64,000 nucleotides of DNA from Lactobacillus intestinalis (GCF_024397795.1 NZ_CP072983.1:310001-374000), one strand, 5' to 3'. Numbered from the stretch's first letter, positions 10,533-19,578 are shown. Program-made: numbers and translations. The notes: generated from the sequence alone by a model not told the origin.

Positions 10533-10976
10533 TTGCGTACTACACCATTAGCAAAATCTAGTGAAATTGAACGTAAGTGGTACATTGTTGATGCAACTGA
10601 CGTATCTTTAGGTCGTCTTTCAACTGCTGTAGCCACTATTTTGAGAGGTAAGAATAAGCCTCAATATACCCCAAACGTTGATACAGGTGACAACGTTATC
10701 ATCATCAACGCTTCTAAGATTAAGTTGACTGGTAAGAAGGCAACTGACAAGTTTTACTACCACCACTCATCATGGCGTGGTGGCTTGAAGTCCGTATCAT
10801 ACGGTGAGTTACTTGCTGAAAATCCAGTTAAGATGGTTGAAATTTCAGTTAAAGGTATGCTTCCACACAACACTCTTGGCCATAAGCAATTCATGAAGAT
10901 GCATGTTTATGCTGGTGAAGATCACAAGCAAGAAGCACAACAACCTGAAAAGTTAGACATTAACAAATTAATCTAG
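10533..10976 (+). CDS. rplM: 50S ribosomal protein L13
   Basis: L13 (147 aa) is an early large-subunit assembly protein. The blocks [34 protein letters not shown] and [11 protein letters not shown] are standard. Translation begins at TTG 10533, six bases after CGGAGGAA. It is paired with rpsI, 11 bases downstream, as in nearly all bacteria. Confidence 0.97.
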   Translation: MRTTPLAKSSEIERKWYIVDATDVSLGRLSTAVATILRGKNKPQYTPNVDTGDNVIIINASKIKLTGKKATDKFYYHHSSWRGGLKSVSYGELLAENPVKMVEISVKGMLPHNTLGHKQFMKMHVYAGEDHKQEAQQPEKLDINKLI

Positions 10977-10987
10977 GAGGTTAAATA

Positions 10988-11383
10988 ATGGCACAACAAG
11001 CTGCATACGCAGGTACTGGTCGCCGCAAGGATTCAGTTGCGCGCGTTCGTTTAGTACCAGGTAACGGTAAGATCACTGTTAATAATAAAGATGTTGATCA
11101 ATACATTCCATTCCCTAACTTGGTAAAGGACTTGAAGCAACCTTTAACTTTAACTGAAACTGAAGGTCAATACGACGTATTAGTTAACGTTAATGGTGGT
11201 GGATTCTCTGGCCAAGCCGGTGCTATCCGTCACGGTATTTCACGTGCTCTTCTTGAAGTAGACCCAGATTTCCGTGGTCCATTGAAGAAGGCCGGTTTCT
11301 TAACTCGTGACCCAAGAATGAAGGAAAGAAAGAAGCCAGGTTTGAAGAAGGCCCGTAAAGCTTCTCAATTCTCAAAGCGTTAA
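10988..11383 (+). CDS. rpsI: 30S ribosomal protein S9
   Basis: S9 (131 aa) has a C-terminal tail that reaches the P-site t[26 protein letters not shown], the [13 protein letters not shown] segment and the tail [12 protein letters not shown] are intact; the terminal Lys-Arg that contacts tRNA is present. AGGAGG lies upstream. A terminator follows at 11405. Confidence 0.97.
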   Translation: MAQQAAYAGTGRRKDSVARVRLVPGNGKITVNNKDVDQYIPFPNLVKDLKQPLTLTETEGQYDVLVNVNGGGFSGQAGAIRHGISRALLEVDPDFRGPLKKAGFLTRDPRMKERKKPGLKKARKASQFSKR

Positions 11384-11404
11384 TTTTCGAATTTACGTTT
11401 ATAC

Positions 11405-11435
11405 AAAAAGCATTCCCAAGTGGGATGCTTTTTTT
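11405..11435 (+). terminator. Rho-independent terminator after rpsI
   Basis: AAAAGCATTCCCA pairs with TGGGATGCTTTTT around a two-base loop, followed by a T tract. It ends the rplM-rpsI transcript. Confidence 0.85.
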
Positions 11436-11539
11436 GTTAGACAAATTTGATTGAAAATTTATAGGAGTTTATAAGGATGGATTTATCTACCATACTATGA
11501 TATACTACTGAAATATATTTTATGGGGAGGAAAAATGAG

Positions 11540-11767
11540 ATGAAGTCAAGAAAAAGCTTACGCGATCTAAGAATTGAGTTATATAGTGGCTACTTCGTTT
11601 GTTTTCTCTTTTTATGTGGTGTGATTTTTCGTAATGTAATTCTTTGGGAGTGGTTACGAGTAGGAATTGTATGTGGATTTGTGTTGATATTATGCGAACT
11701 ATTATCTTTACAATATAAATTTTTAAAATTAAAAAAGCTCCATCCTAAAAAGGATGAAGTTCAGTAA
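11540..11767 (+). CDS. Small membrane protein, unknown function
   Basis: A 75-residue protein with a basic N-terminus (MKSRKSLRDLRIEL) and two hydrophobic segments (about 17-33 and 40-58), ending in a Lys-rich tail. I chose the ATG at 11540 because GGGGAGG (11524-11530) is placed correctly for it; the earlier ATG at 11522 overlaps that site. A TATGAT/TATACT -10-like stretch lies near 11497-11508. I do not recognise the family. It abuts the tnpB element on its 3' side. Confidence 0.6.
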   Translation: MKSRKSLRDLRIELYSGYFVCFLFLCGVIFRNVILWEWLRVGIVCGFVLILCELLSLQYKFLKLKKLHPKKDEVQ

Positions 11768-11921
11768 GATAATCGGTAAAATGGTCACAATTGGTGACAA
11801 AGTTTTCCAACTACAAGAATTTTGTTTAAGTTTCTTCCATATCATATGTAATTTGAATAAAAATTATATGGAATATTATGGATTAAAATCCAATGAGAAT
11901 GTGGCTACAAGAATGATCGAG

Positions 11922-12150
11922 ATCAACTACCCTAGAATAAATTCTAGGGTTTGCAGCTCTCATCTATTTTTACTAGATAGCGGTTATAGCGTCTTGCGAC
12001 TTCCGAGGCTGCATCGTCGGGCAGTTGACGATACCCGTTTACCTGCCAAGTTTACTCGGCAGATCTTATTTTAGTAAATTTAGGTATTTTAACACCTTTG
12101 TGGTACTGGTCTCCTAAAAACTGGATATTCATGGCCGCTAGGCGATCGTC
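11922..12150 (-). ncRNA. Predicted TnpB guide (omega) RNA region
   Basis: In IS200/IS605 elements the right end, overlapping the 3' end of tnpB, is transcribed into the guide RNA used by TnpB. Here that stretch holds several pairable segments, including the GCAAACCCTAGAATTTATTC hairpin at the very end. The upstream limit is a guess. With the right end set at 11922, the guide would begin with the minus-strand flank CTCGATCATTCTTGTAGC. Established for other TnpB proteins; inferred here. Confidence 0.4.
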
Positions 12151-13293
12151 ATTGGATTTGTAGCCACACTCATCACAAATGTAGAGGTGCAACTCATGGT
12201 TGCGGTTCTCCTTACGGATTCTTCCGCACTTAGGACAGCGCTGGCTGGTAAATCTTGGAGAAACTTTGACTACAGTTGAAGAATTCAAATTAGCTTTGTA
12301 AGCTAAAAACTGCTCAAACTGGTAAAAAGTCCAAGAAACCATTTCATAGCGACGCTTTTTGGCAGCTTTCTCAGTCGCAAAGCGGACATTGGTTAAGTCT
12401 TCTAAAGCAAAGATAGTATTGGGACCGTAATGATCAACGAGTGTCTTGGTAAGGCGATGATTAACATCGCTTATAAAACGGTTCTCTCGCTGACCGATCT
12501 TTTTAAGTCTTCGCTTGGCAGACTTAGTGCCTTTGGCTTGAAGCTGAGCACGGAGTTTCTTATATTTGCGCCTGGTGCGCAATACTTTTTGTCCGCTGCA
12601 AAGCAGAGTCTGGCCCTGTTCGTCATAGCAGGCAGCCAAAAAGCGCAGGCCACGATCAATCCCAACGATGTGCTGGGTTTGCTTTAATTCATATTCAGAA
12701 AGGGACATCGTCGCACTAAGGTGGATATACCAATTATTTTTGAACTGAAGCAGCTTAATTGAGCCAAACTTCCAACGGCTAGCATCAAGATACTGGTCGA
12801 AATTTTTGCAGACAAAATCAACTTTCTTTCTCCCCATTAAGGTATTCAAAGAAAGCTGGCTGCTTGTATTTAAATAAGACCAGTCGCGATTGCGCTGAAG
12901 ATCAAGCTGAAGACGCTTAAACTTAACTGGACGCCAAAGCCAAGTGAGATCACGCGGAATCTGCGACCAGATAGCATGGCCCTGCGCATCTTTTTCCCCA
13001 GTATTATAGCGAAACGGTGTTTGCTTCAATTGGGTTTTGATGGTTTTATAGCGAGCAACAACATTTCTGATAACCGATTGAGCCATTTGACTTTTGAGCC
13101 CAAACAAGTCTCTCAAATCATGATAAAGGGCTTGATTTAGCTGAGAAAATCGAAACTCAAAATCATGGTCAAAAACATACTGTGAAACGAAGTTGCAGGC
13201 ATCTCTGTATGCAGTCATGGTTTTTATAAAAGCGTGTGTAGTTTGATCATCAATATTAAAGAGCTTGGCTTTAATCGTTACTGCCTGATCCAA
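12052..13293 (-). CDS. tnpB: IS605-family TnpB RNA-guided endonuclease
   Basis: TnpB proteins are RuvC-type nucleases guided by an RNA from the element's right end. Residues by my chosen start: first RuvC Asp in IVGIDRGLRF (D213), Glu in FALEDLTNVRF (E298), last Asp in KSNDDRLAAMNI (D383), with the Cys4 zinc site CPKCG (353/356) and CDECG (373/376) between them. All are present, so the enzyme looks intact at 413 aa. The start is TTG 13293, placed correctly after TTGGAGGTG; the TTG at 13308 is part of that site. A TATAAT box lies upstream on the minus strand near 13328. Confidence 0.92.
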   Translation of the reverse strand: MDQAVTIKAKLFNIDDQTTHAFIKTMTAYRDACNFVSQYVFDHDFEFRFSQLNQALYHDLRDLFGLKSQMAQSVIRNVVARYKTIKTQLKQTPFRYNTGEKDAQGHAIWSQIPRDLTWLWRPVKFKRLQLDLQRNRDWSYLNTSSQLSLNTLMGRKKVDFVCKNFDQYLDASRWKFGSIKLLQFKNNWYIHLSATMSLSEYELKQTQHIVGIDRGLRFLAACYDEQGQTLLCSGQKVLRTRRKYKKLRAQLQAKGTKSAKRRLKKIGQRENRFISDVNHRLTKTLVDHYGPNTIFALEDLTNVRFATEKAAKKRRYEMVSWTFYQFEQFLAYKANLNSSTVVKVSPRFTSQRCPKCGRIRKENRNHELHLYICDECGYKSNDDRLAAMNIQFLGDQYHKGVKIPKFTKIRSAE

Positions 13294-13440
13294 ATTATTC
13301 ACCTCCAAACAAGCGTTTGAAAATGATTATATCATAGAAATTAGAAGAGAAAAAGACAAAATATAAAAAGGCTGAAAGTGCAATTCCTCCCCGGATTAAA
13401 ATCGGGGGGGTATCTTTGCTTAATCAGCCTAGAAGGAGAA

Positions 13441-13631
13441 ATCAATGAAAAAAAGAAAGGGAAAAATATATTTTTCTGATATATAGAAAATTCGTATTCT
13501 TCTACATATTTCTATGTTATATATAGCAGCTATAAAAGAACTAGAAGATATATAGTTGAGATTAAAACTCTAAATATATCTAGGCTTTGTTATAATAATT
13601 ACCGACGATAAAATATAGAAAGAAGATAAAT
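13441..13631. other. AT-rich spacer between tnpB element and 13632 gene
   Basis: Holds a 13-codon open frame (13445-13486, MKKRKGKIYFSDI) with an AGAAGGAG site that straddles the proposed element end; probably a chance or truncated frame. A TATAAT box with an extended TG (13588-13596) serves the gene at 13632. Nothing else is seen. Confidence 0.4.
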
Positions 13632-14003
13632 ATGCCACTTAAGATAGATAAAACCGTTTCTAAAGATGCTAAGACGAGAACTTTATTGAAAGATTTGCTT
13701 AAAGTTCACCAAATTCATCAAGCATATCTAGTACGAGAGTTAACTGATGCGGATGAACAAATTTTGGAAAAATCTTTTAATACTACTCGCGAAATGATGC
13801 CCGAAATTACTGCAAAAAAGATAAAATTTGAAGATAAGAAGTGGGATTCTTTATTTAACTTGGTAATGGCGGAACAAATTGCTTTTGCTCAAATACTTAC
13901 TGATGATAACAGCAATTTAAACAATTATGTTCAAGTGAAGAATCAAGCTCAACAAGCTTATGCTTTAGTCGAAGCTGCAATTAATAAAATTGAAAATGAT
14001 TAA
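13632..14003 (+). CDS. Conserved-looking hypothetical helical protein
   Basis: 123 residues, soluble, predicted almost wholly alpha-helical, with no Cys and no membrane segment. The N-terminal half is Lys/Asp rich (PLKIDKTVSKDAKTRTLLKD); the C-terminal half is Gln/Ala rich (VKNQAQQAYALVEAAINKI). AGAAAGAAG precedes the ATG and an extended -10 promoter (13588-13596) lies 36 bases upstream. A clear terminator follows, so it is a single-gene unit. I do not recognise the family. Confidence 0.75.
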   Translation: MPLKIDKTVSKDAKTRTLLKDLLKVHQIHQAYLVRELTDADEQILEKSFNTTREMMPEITAKKIKFEDKKWDSLFNLVMAEQIAFAQILTDDNSNLNNYVQVKNQAQQAYALVEAAINKIEND

Positions 14004-14008
14004 TATGT

Positions 14009-14050
14009 AAAGATGATTCGTAGACATATGACGAATCATCTTTATTTTTT
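14009..14050 (+). terminator. Rho-independent terminator after 13632 gene
   Basis: AAAGATGATTCGT pairs with ACGAATCATCTTT, loop AGACATATG, followed by ATTTTTT. Confidence 0.85.
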
Positions 14051-14211
14051 AAAAAAATGCTGACAAAGGAAAGAATAAGTGTATAATTAGCCCTAAATTA
14101 TAAACCAATATTATTTAATTTAGCATAAACAGCAATATAAAGCTTTTTATTTAACCATACCAATTTTGATTAATAAATATTAAAAATTGAGTTCACAACA
14201 TGGAGGGCAAA

Positions 14212-15091
14212 ATGATTAATCAAACAAACACCTTATTTGTTTTCATTGCTAGTATTTTAGTTTTCTTTATGACGCCAGGACTTGCATTTTTCTATGGGGG
14301 AATGGTGTCCAAAAAGAATGTTGTGAATACAATGATTTCTGTTTTCATTATCCTATGGTTCATATGGTGTGGAGTCCAAGTGGAATTTTAGCTAAAACAG
14401 GGATGCTTGATTTTGCTGGTGGCACCGTAGTTGATATCAATATAGGGATTACAGCATTAATGTTTTTGTAGGACCGCGAATTGGATTTGATTCTAACGAT
14501 GAAATTAAGCACTATAACTTACCATGGATATTAATGGGGACCAGTATTCTATGGTTAGGATGGTATGGTTTCAACGTAGGATCTGCTTTAGATGTTTTTA
14601 GATATTTTTCTTGAAGAAAAAACAACTATGGTTGGATTATGTACTGGATGTCTGTGCGGATTAGTTGGTATAACTCCAGCAGCAGGTTATGTGACTGTAG
14701 CGGGTGCTTTTGCAATTGGATTGATTTGTACTTTGGCAAGTTATACCTTTATCCATGTCATCAAATCTTGGATAAAATTAGACGATCCTCTTGATGTCAC
14801 GGAATTTCCGAAATTATGGGCTCAATTTTAACTGGATTGTTTGCTACTAAGATTGTTAACTCACATATTGAAAATGGTCTATTCTATGGTGGAGGTTGGC
14901 ACTTACTTACGGTTCAGGTTTTAGGAACTTTCTTTACAATTGTATTTGTTGGAATCATGACTACAGCCATTGTTTTACCTCTGAAGAAATTAATCCCAAT
15001 TCGAGTTTCAAGAGAAAGTGAATTAATGGGACTTGATCTAGCAGAGCATGGTGAAACTGCTGATTACAGTGTAGATTTTGAAAGAAGATGA
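14212..15091 (+). pseudogene. amt: Ammonium transporter (Amt family), decayed
   Basis: The start is good (GGAGGGCAAA, then MINQTNTLFVFIASILVFFMTPGLAFFYGGMVSKKNV), matching Amt membrane helix 1, but the frame stops at 14391. Later pieces in other frames still read as Amt: the stretch GPRIGFDSNDEIKHYNLPW, the 14592-14831 frame with GLVGITPAAGYV, and the 14816-15091 frame with LTGLFATKIVN. Total span is about 880 bases against roughly 1200 for an intact gene, so there are several frameshifts and at least one internal deletion. Confidence 0.92.
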
Positions 15092-15100
15092 TAAATTAAG

Positions 15101-15129
15101 AAAAAGTATTCTAATTGAATACTTTTTTA
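15101..15129 (+). terminator. Terminator after amt pseudogene
   Basis: AAAAAGTATTC pairs with GAATACTTTTTT around TAATT; T-rich tail. Confidence 0.8.
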
Positions 15130-16125
15130 TATTTTTAAAAAATAATATAGTAATTATTTGTAAGTGATAATTTTATATAAAATTTTGAGATATTTGTGTA
15201 GTAATATATTACATGTTCATAAAAGAGTGCTTTTTGTTACCTTTTTATGTAAATATAAGTTGCAAATTAAAATAACGTAAAATAAAAGTATCATAAAGTA
15301 AAAAAATTATTTACTTATATCTTTTAATATAACTCTTATCGTGTTATATTAAGTATTAGTAAGTACTTGCTAATACTAGCTTTATAAAAGCTGGTTAAAA
15401 ATTTAAATAATTTCTTTTAGAAAAGGAGAGACCCAAAAGACCTGAAGCCTTTGTAGATCTCTTTGCTAAAAAAGAGATTGAGTTATAACAAAAAGTTTAT
15501 GTCATCAAGTTAAAGTTATAATTAAAATAATAGTGAATTAGTTATTTATAATTATATTTGCTGTTATAATATTAATATTTTAGTCAAGTTAACTTATATT
15601 GATTGTTGTAAATTTTAGCGAGCTTAATGAACCTAGATATTACCCCTATCTTTTACTCCATACTCAATCTAGGTTCGATTTAAATTCATTTATTCCTTCT
15701 TAAGATCAATGTTGCTGTTAAATATTATTTTTAAAAATACTTTTGATAAAATTTTAAACAATCACTCTCTATTACATGGCTAACTACCTTGATTGAAATT
15801 ATTTTACTTAATGGTTTACTCAAACGATATTATATTTTTCACACATTCCCCAGTGTGTGAGTTCGTTATGAATATTTTGAATTAGCAATTTTCTTAATGT
15901 ACATGTTTAAGTGGATTTATTTAAACATGATGATATTATTGCATTATTCCTCCTTCAACTTGATTATTGTTATATTAAATTTGTTCACCCCAAAACGCTC
16001 TAATAGAAATAATATTTTTGAATAAACTGAATCTTTGAACTCTTCAGTGAGGGTTAGTACAACTTGATAACAAGTGTTAATAATTATGACTTTAAAAATC
16101 ACATTGGTATAAAGTAAAGCGCGGA
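15130..16125. other. Gene-free AT-rich region with several perfect dyads
   Basis: No convincing gene on either strand over about 1 kb. It holds at least five inverted repeats: GTATTAG...CTAATAC centred on AAGTACTT (15353-15376), AGCTTT-ATA-AAAGCT (15378-15392), GAACCTAGAT...ATCTAGGTTC (15629-15638, 15667-15676), TCACACA...TGTGTGA (15839-15845, 15854-15860) and CATGTTTAA...TTAAACATG (15902-15910, 15921-15929). It could be remains of deleted genes or contain a small RNA; the sequence does not decide. Confidence 0.5.
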
Positions 16126-16159
16126 AGACTGAGAAAAAATTTTTTCTTAGTCTTTTTTT
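16126..16159. terminator. Hairpin with T tract between 15 kb region and 16201 gene
   Basis: AGACTGAGAAAAAA pairs with TTTTTTCTTAGTCT and is followed by TTTTTTT on the + strand. A + strand terminator with no obvious upstream gene, which hints at a transcript from the gene-free region. Confidence 0.7.
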
Positions 16160-16160
16160 G

Positions 16161-16195
16161 TAAAAAAATAGCTTGAAATTACTTCCAAGCTATTT
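16161..16195 (-). terminator. Terminator of the PfpI-like gene
   Basis: On the minus strand AAATAGCTTG(G) pairs with CAAGCTATTT and runs into seven T, six bases beyond the stop codon of the gene at 16201. Confidence 0.85.
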
Positions 16196-16200
16196 GATGG

Positions 16201-16785
16201 TTAAAGGCTTTCTTGAATATGAGTAGCTAAATAATCATAAAGCATGCCCTTTTTGATTTCGGTGGTATCAATGCCCAACGCCTCTGCAATTGCATAAGCA
16301 TAAGCCCAGGCAGTGGCAGGACCACGACTAGTGATCACCTTTTTGCTATTGTCAGTCACGGTGATCGTCTCTTTAAAATGACTCGTAGGAGCATCTTTTT
16401 CAATTTCTTTTTCAAAACCTGGATAACAGGTATAATCTGCATTGTCCAAAACGCCGTAGCGACCAAGAGCAATTGGAGCTGCACACATTGCAGCATCCCA
16501 CTTGCCTTGTTTATGACGTTTAACCATTAAGTCAGCTAATTTTTTGTCATCACGTAAGTTTTCAGCGCCGGTTCTTCCTCCAGGAAAAGCTACTAGGTCA
16601 TAATCTAGTAAACTATCATCGACTACTTTGTCACAAGTCAATTTAATATTGTGATCACCTAGTACATTAATGCTCTTTAAACCAACCATATCTGTTTCAA
16701 CGTTTAAGCGACGTAAAACATCGACCACACTAAGTCCTTCGACTTCTTCGCAGCCGTCTGCGAAAACTACAGCAACTTTTGTCAT
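16201..16785 (-). CDS. DJ-1/PfpI family protein
   Basis: A 194-residue glutamine-amidotransferase-like protein of the DJ-1/ThiJ group. The family elbow nucleophile is visible in DAAMCAAPIALGRYGVL (C about 101) and the partner Glu in ADGCEEVEGLSVVDVLRR (about E15). Members act as glyoxalases, deglycase-like stress proteins or chaperones; which applies is not clear. AAGGAAG site upstream, own terminator downstream, monocistronic on the minus strand. Confidence 0.88.
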   Translation of the reverse strand: MTKVAVVFADGCEEVEGLSVVDVLRRLNVETDMVGLKSINVLGDHNIKLTCDKVVDDSLLDYDLVAFPGGRTGAENLRDDKKLADLMVKRHKQGKWDAAMCAAPIALGRYGVLDNADYTCYPGFEKEIEKDAPTSHFKETITVTDNSKKVITSRGPATAWAYAYAIAEALGIDTTEIKKGMLYDYLATHIQESL

Positions 16786-16916
16786 AAAATCTTCCTTTCA
16801 ATTAAAAACTATAAGTTAATTATAGTCTTTATTTGAAAAATCTAGAAAGATAGAATTTAGACATTTGAAGTGGTGTATAATTGATGAAACTATAATAGAC
16901 GAGGAAATAAGAAATA

Positions 16917-17681
16917 ATGGGAACAATAGGGACAATCATCTTTTTAATTTTTGCAGGCATTTTAGCTGGAGCCGTTTCTGCAGTGGCAAGTATGGCGTCT
17001 TTGGTTTCCTATCCAGCACTGTTAATCGCAGGCGCTCCTCCTGTAATGGCTAATATTACTAATACAGCAGCTTTGATTTTTACAGGTTTTGGATCTGCTT
17101 TGTCATCTTTAGAGGATATGAAGGGACATTGGCGGGAAGCGGCTAAATATGCACTCTTTATCTTAAGTGGAGCGCTGCTTGGGAGTATTTTGCTTTTGCG
17201 TTTTCCGGGGACGGTTTTTGAAAAATTAGTTCCTTTCTTCGTGATTTTTTCAGGAGGGATGCTAGTTTTAAGTGGAAGTAAAAAATCTTTTGATTTAGAT
17301 GGCGAACATTCTAAAGGTAAAACTATTGCAGCCTACATTGGGATGTTCTTTGCAGGGATTTATACCGGATACTTTGGAGCAGCTGCTGGAGTGTTAAACT
17401 TAATCTTTTTAACTTACGTTAGTGATGCTAGCTTTGTCACTGTAAATGCGATGAAGAATATCTTAGGCTCGCTTGGAAATCTAGTAGCTTTAATTGTATT
17501 CATTGTTGGATCTAAAGTAGATTGGAAAATGGCAATTCCTTTAGCAGTTGGATTATTTGTTGGAGGGTATCTAGGTCAAAAGAGTATTAAGTATATGTCG
17601 CCAACTTTAGTTAGATGGATCACTGCAGCTTTATCTTTAGTATTAGCAGGATACTTATTCTATACCGCATATTTACAATAG
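16917..17681 (+). CDS. TauE/SafE-family membrane permease
   Basis: 254 residues with about eight hydrophobic segments arranged as two similar halves, each beginning with a small-residue-rich helix: GILAGAVSAVASMASLVSYPALL and GIYTGYFGAAAGVLNLIFL. This is the pattern of the sulfite/sulfoacetate exporter (TauE/SafE, DUF81) family. The substrate cannot be told from sequence. The start is the ATG at 16917 after GAGGAAATAAGAA. Confidence 0.85.
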   Translation: MGTIGTIIFLIFAGILAGAVSAVASMASLVSYPALLIAGAPPVMANITNTAALIFTGFGSALSSLEDMKGHWREAAKYALFILSGALLGSILLLRFPGTVFEKLVPFFVIFSGGMLVLSGSKKSFDLDGEHSKGKTIAAYIGMFFAGIYTGYFGAAAGVLNLIFLTYVSDASFVTVNAMKNILGSLGNLVALIVFIVGSKVDWKMAIPLAVGLFVGGYLGQKSIKYMSPTLVRWITAALSLVLAGYLFYTAYLQ

Positions 17682-17741
17682 ATTTGGTAAAATAAGAGTA
17701 GTTGTTTGAGAATAATTAAGTAAGGAAGAAGGGATTTGTAC

Positions 17742-18422
17742 TTGGCAACAGAGGTTTATTTAGTACGTCATGGAGAAACAATGTTTAATCAATTGAACAA
17801 AGTTCAAGGATGGTGCGATTCACCTTTAACAGTAAAGGGAATTGATGATTTAAAAAGAACTGCTGATGCATTAGCACAGGTTCACTTTGATAATATGTAT
17901 TCTTCAGATTTAAAAAGAGCAATTGATACAGTTCATTTGATGAAGAATGCTAATATTGTTTCTAAAATTGGTAAGATTAAAAAGTTACCCGAATTCAGAG
18001 AAGTATTCTTTGGCAGTTTCGAAGGTGATGATATCAATGAAACTTGGAAACAAGTAGCACTGGCTGCAGGAATTGGTCCTGTAGATGATGTGCAGAAAAT
18101 CATTAATCAGATAGGGATTTATAAATTTAGAGAAGCTACTAAAGAAGCAGATCCTCGTCACTTAGCAGAAAATAAGCAAGAACTTGATGAAAGAATGGTT
18201 CGCGCAATTGATGTCTTGCATGACCTTACCAAAAATGAAAAAAGAGTCCTTTTAGTATCACATGGTGATTTCATAAAGACTCTTGCTATCAAATATTGGG
18301 AAAAAAGCGATGGCTTGCATGATGTTCCATTTCCTGATAATGGAAGTGTTACTCGTGGAATACTTCATGATGATGGTAAATTTGAAATTGTTGATTACAA
18401 TGTAAACGCAGAAAATCTATAA
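17742..18422 (+). CDS. Histidine phosphatase (phosphoglycerate mutase-like)
   Basis: 226 residues. The phosphorylated His is in VYLVRHGETMFNQ and the second catalytic His in VLLVSHGDFIKTLA; EFREVFFGSFEGD carries the acidic residue. Length and the divergent central part suggest a broad-specificity phosphatase rather than glycolytic GpmA. I chose the TTG at 17742 (ATEVYLVRHGE) since AAGGAAGAAGGG at 17722-17733 spaces best to it. A terminator follows directly. Confidence 0.85.
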   Translation: MATEVYLVRHGETMFNQLNKVQGWCDSPLTVKGIDDLKRTADALAQVHFDNMYSSDLKRAIDTVHLMKNANIVSKIGKIKKLPEFREVFFGSFEGDDINETWKQVALAAGIGPVDDVQKIINQIGIYKFREATKEADPRHLAENKQELDERMVRAIDVLHDLTKNEKRVLLVSHGDFIKTLAIKYWEKSDGLHDVPFPDNGSVTRGILHDDGKFEIVDYNVNAENL

Positions 18423-18454
18423 AAAAGTCCTACTGCAGAAGCAGGACTTTTTTT
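18422..18454 (+). terminator. Terminator after 17742 gene
   Basis: AAAGTCCT(A)CTGC pairs with GCAGGACTTT around AGAA, then seven T. Confidence 0.88.
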
Positions 18455-18485
18455 GGTACACTAAGAAGCGAAAGGAAAATTTGTA

Positions 18486-19382
18486 ATGAATAAAGATCAT
18501 ACAACTAAGCGCTATATTTTTGTTACGTTACTGAATGTAATTATTACAATTGCGGAATTCTTTGGAGGAATAATTTCTGGCTCACTCGCATTATTATCTG
18601 ATGCTGTCCATAATTTGAGTGATGTAGGGGCGATTATTCTATCTTTTGTTGCCCATTTAATTAGTAGAAAAAGTCGTAATAAAAATAAGACCTTTGGCTA
18701 TCAAAGAGCTGAAACTTTAGCAGCTTTTACTAATGGAGTTATCTTAATTGTTATCAGTATAGTGTTATTTGTAGAAGCTATTGAGCGCTTTTGGAAACCA
18801 GAACCCATTAAGGGTGGCATTATGCTGGTAGTAGCTTTGATCGGGTTAGCAGCTAATTTTATTTCTATGTGGGCAATGCATAAAGATGCTAAAAAGAACT
18901 TAAATGTGCGTTCAACTTTTGTTCATATGATGAGTGATGCTTTATCAAGTATTGCAGTCGTAATTGGAGCCATCTTTATTTATTTTTGGAATGTAACGTG
19001 GCTAGATCCGCTTTTAACAATGCTAGTTTCTGTTTTTGTTTTGCATGAAGCTTATGAAATTACAATGAAAGCTGCAAATGTGTTAATGGAATCCAACCCA
19101 GATATTGATTTAAACAAGGTTAATAAGATTGTATTATCATTTCCTGAAATAAAAAATATTCATCATGTCCATGTTTGGCGCTACAGCGATGATTACATTA
19201 TGTTAGATGCCCATGTAAATGTCTCAAAGGATCTTACTGCGGGTCAATTTGAAAAAATTACCCAGGAAATAGGAAAAAGATTGAAAAAAGAACTCGGTGT
19301 GAATCATATTAATTTGCAGGCGGAATGTGAACGCGGAAAAAATGATGATATGATTGTTTCAGATTCAAAGCATGAAAATTAG
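18486..19382 (+). CDS. Cation diffusion facilitator (CzcD/ZitB-like)
   Basis: 298-residue metal/proton antiporter, probably exporting zinc. Six membrane helices; the metal-site pattern HxxxD occurs in helix 2 (LLSDAVHNLSD) and again in helix 5 (VHMMSDALSSIAV). The cytosolic C-terminal domain contains IHHVHVWRYSDDYIMLDAHVNV, the usual ferredoxin-like fold. AAAGGAAA site upstream. A 61-residue membrane protein and a GpmA-like gene follow closely and are probably cotranscribed. Confidence 0.92.
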   Translation: MNKDHTTKRYIFVTLLNVIITIAEFFGGIISGSLALLSDAVHNLSDVGAIILSFVAHLISRKSRNKNKTFGYQRAETLAAFTNGVILIVISIVLFVEAIERFWKPEPIKGGIMLVVALIGLAANFISMWAMHKDAKKNLNVRSTFVHMMSDALSSIAVVIGAIFIYFWNVTWLDPLLTMLVSVFVLHEAYEITMKAANVLMESNPDIDLNKVNKIVLSFPEIKNIHHVHVWRYSDDYIMLDAHVNVSKDLTAGQFEKITQEIGKRLKKELGVNHINLQAECERGKNDDMIVSDSKHEN

Positions 19383-19391
19383 GTGATAGGA

Positions 19392-19577
19392 ATGACTTTT
19401 GAAGTAAATATATTTACGTCAATTATTGTTTTAATTGTTGGTTTATATGATTTGGCATGTGCTTGGAATCGAAGAAGACAGCCGAATAATAAAAAGGGTG
19501 TCAAAGCCTATGCGATTTTAGGAACGATTTTTACAATTGCAGGAATTATATTACTAATAAGTTGTTTAAGAGGCTAA
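19392..19577 (+). CDS. Small two-helix membrane protein
   Basis: 61 residues: helix 1 about 6-26 (NIFTSIIVLIVGLYDLACAW), a basic loop (NRRRQPNNKKG), helix 2 about 41-58. The ATG at 19392 follows AGGTGATAGGA; a GTG at 19383 overlaps that site. It lies between the cation exporter and a phosphoglycerate mutase gene with almost no gaps. Function unknown. Confidence 0.65.
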   Translation: MTFEVNIFTSIIVLIVGLYDLACAWNRRRQPNNKKGVKAYAILGTIFTIAGIILLISCLRG

Positions 19578-19578
19578 A

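Larger units (their letters stand above)
11922..13440 (-). mobile_element. IS200/IS605-type element carrying only tnpB
   Basis: The unit contains one gene, tnpB, on the minus strand and no tnpA. On the minus strand the right end has a perfect hairpin (CCCTAGAAT/ATTCTAGGG, 11930-11949) followed by TTGAT (reverse complement of 11922-11926). The left end carries a hairpin CCCCGGATT...ATCGGGG (13389-13407), and TTGAT occurs again at the reverse complement of 13441-13445. A left flank and right end sharing the same pentamer is the pattern expected of this family. The left boundary is less sure because an AGAAGGAGAA-ATG arrangement crosses it. Confidence 0.6.

Noticed and set aside
11754..12074. 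106-codon + strand frame running into the tnpB element
   Set aside because: It crosses the element's right end and the tnpB 3' end; composition is not protein-like and it has no proper start signal.
12430..12687. + strand frame opposite tnpB
   Set aside because: Antisense shadow of the clear tnpB coding frame.
15627..15683. 18-codon frame in the gene-free region
   Set aside because: No ribosome binding site; its ends coincide with the perfect inverted repeat, so the structure explains the bases better.
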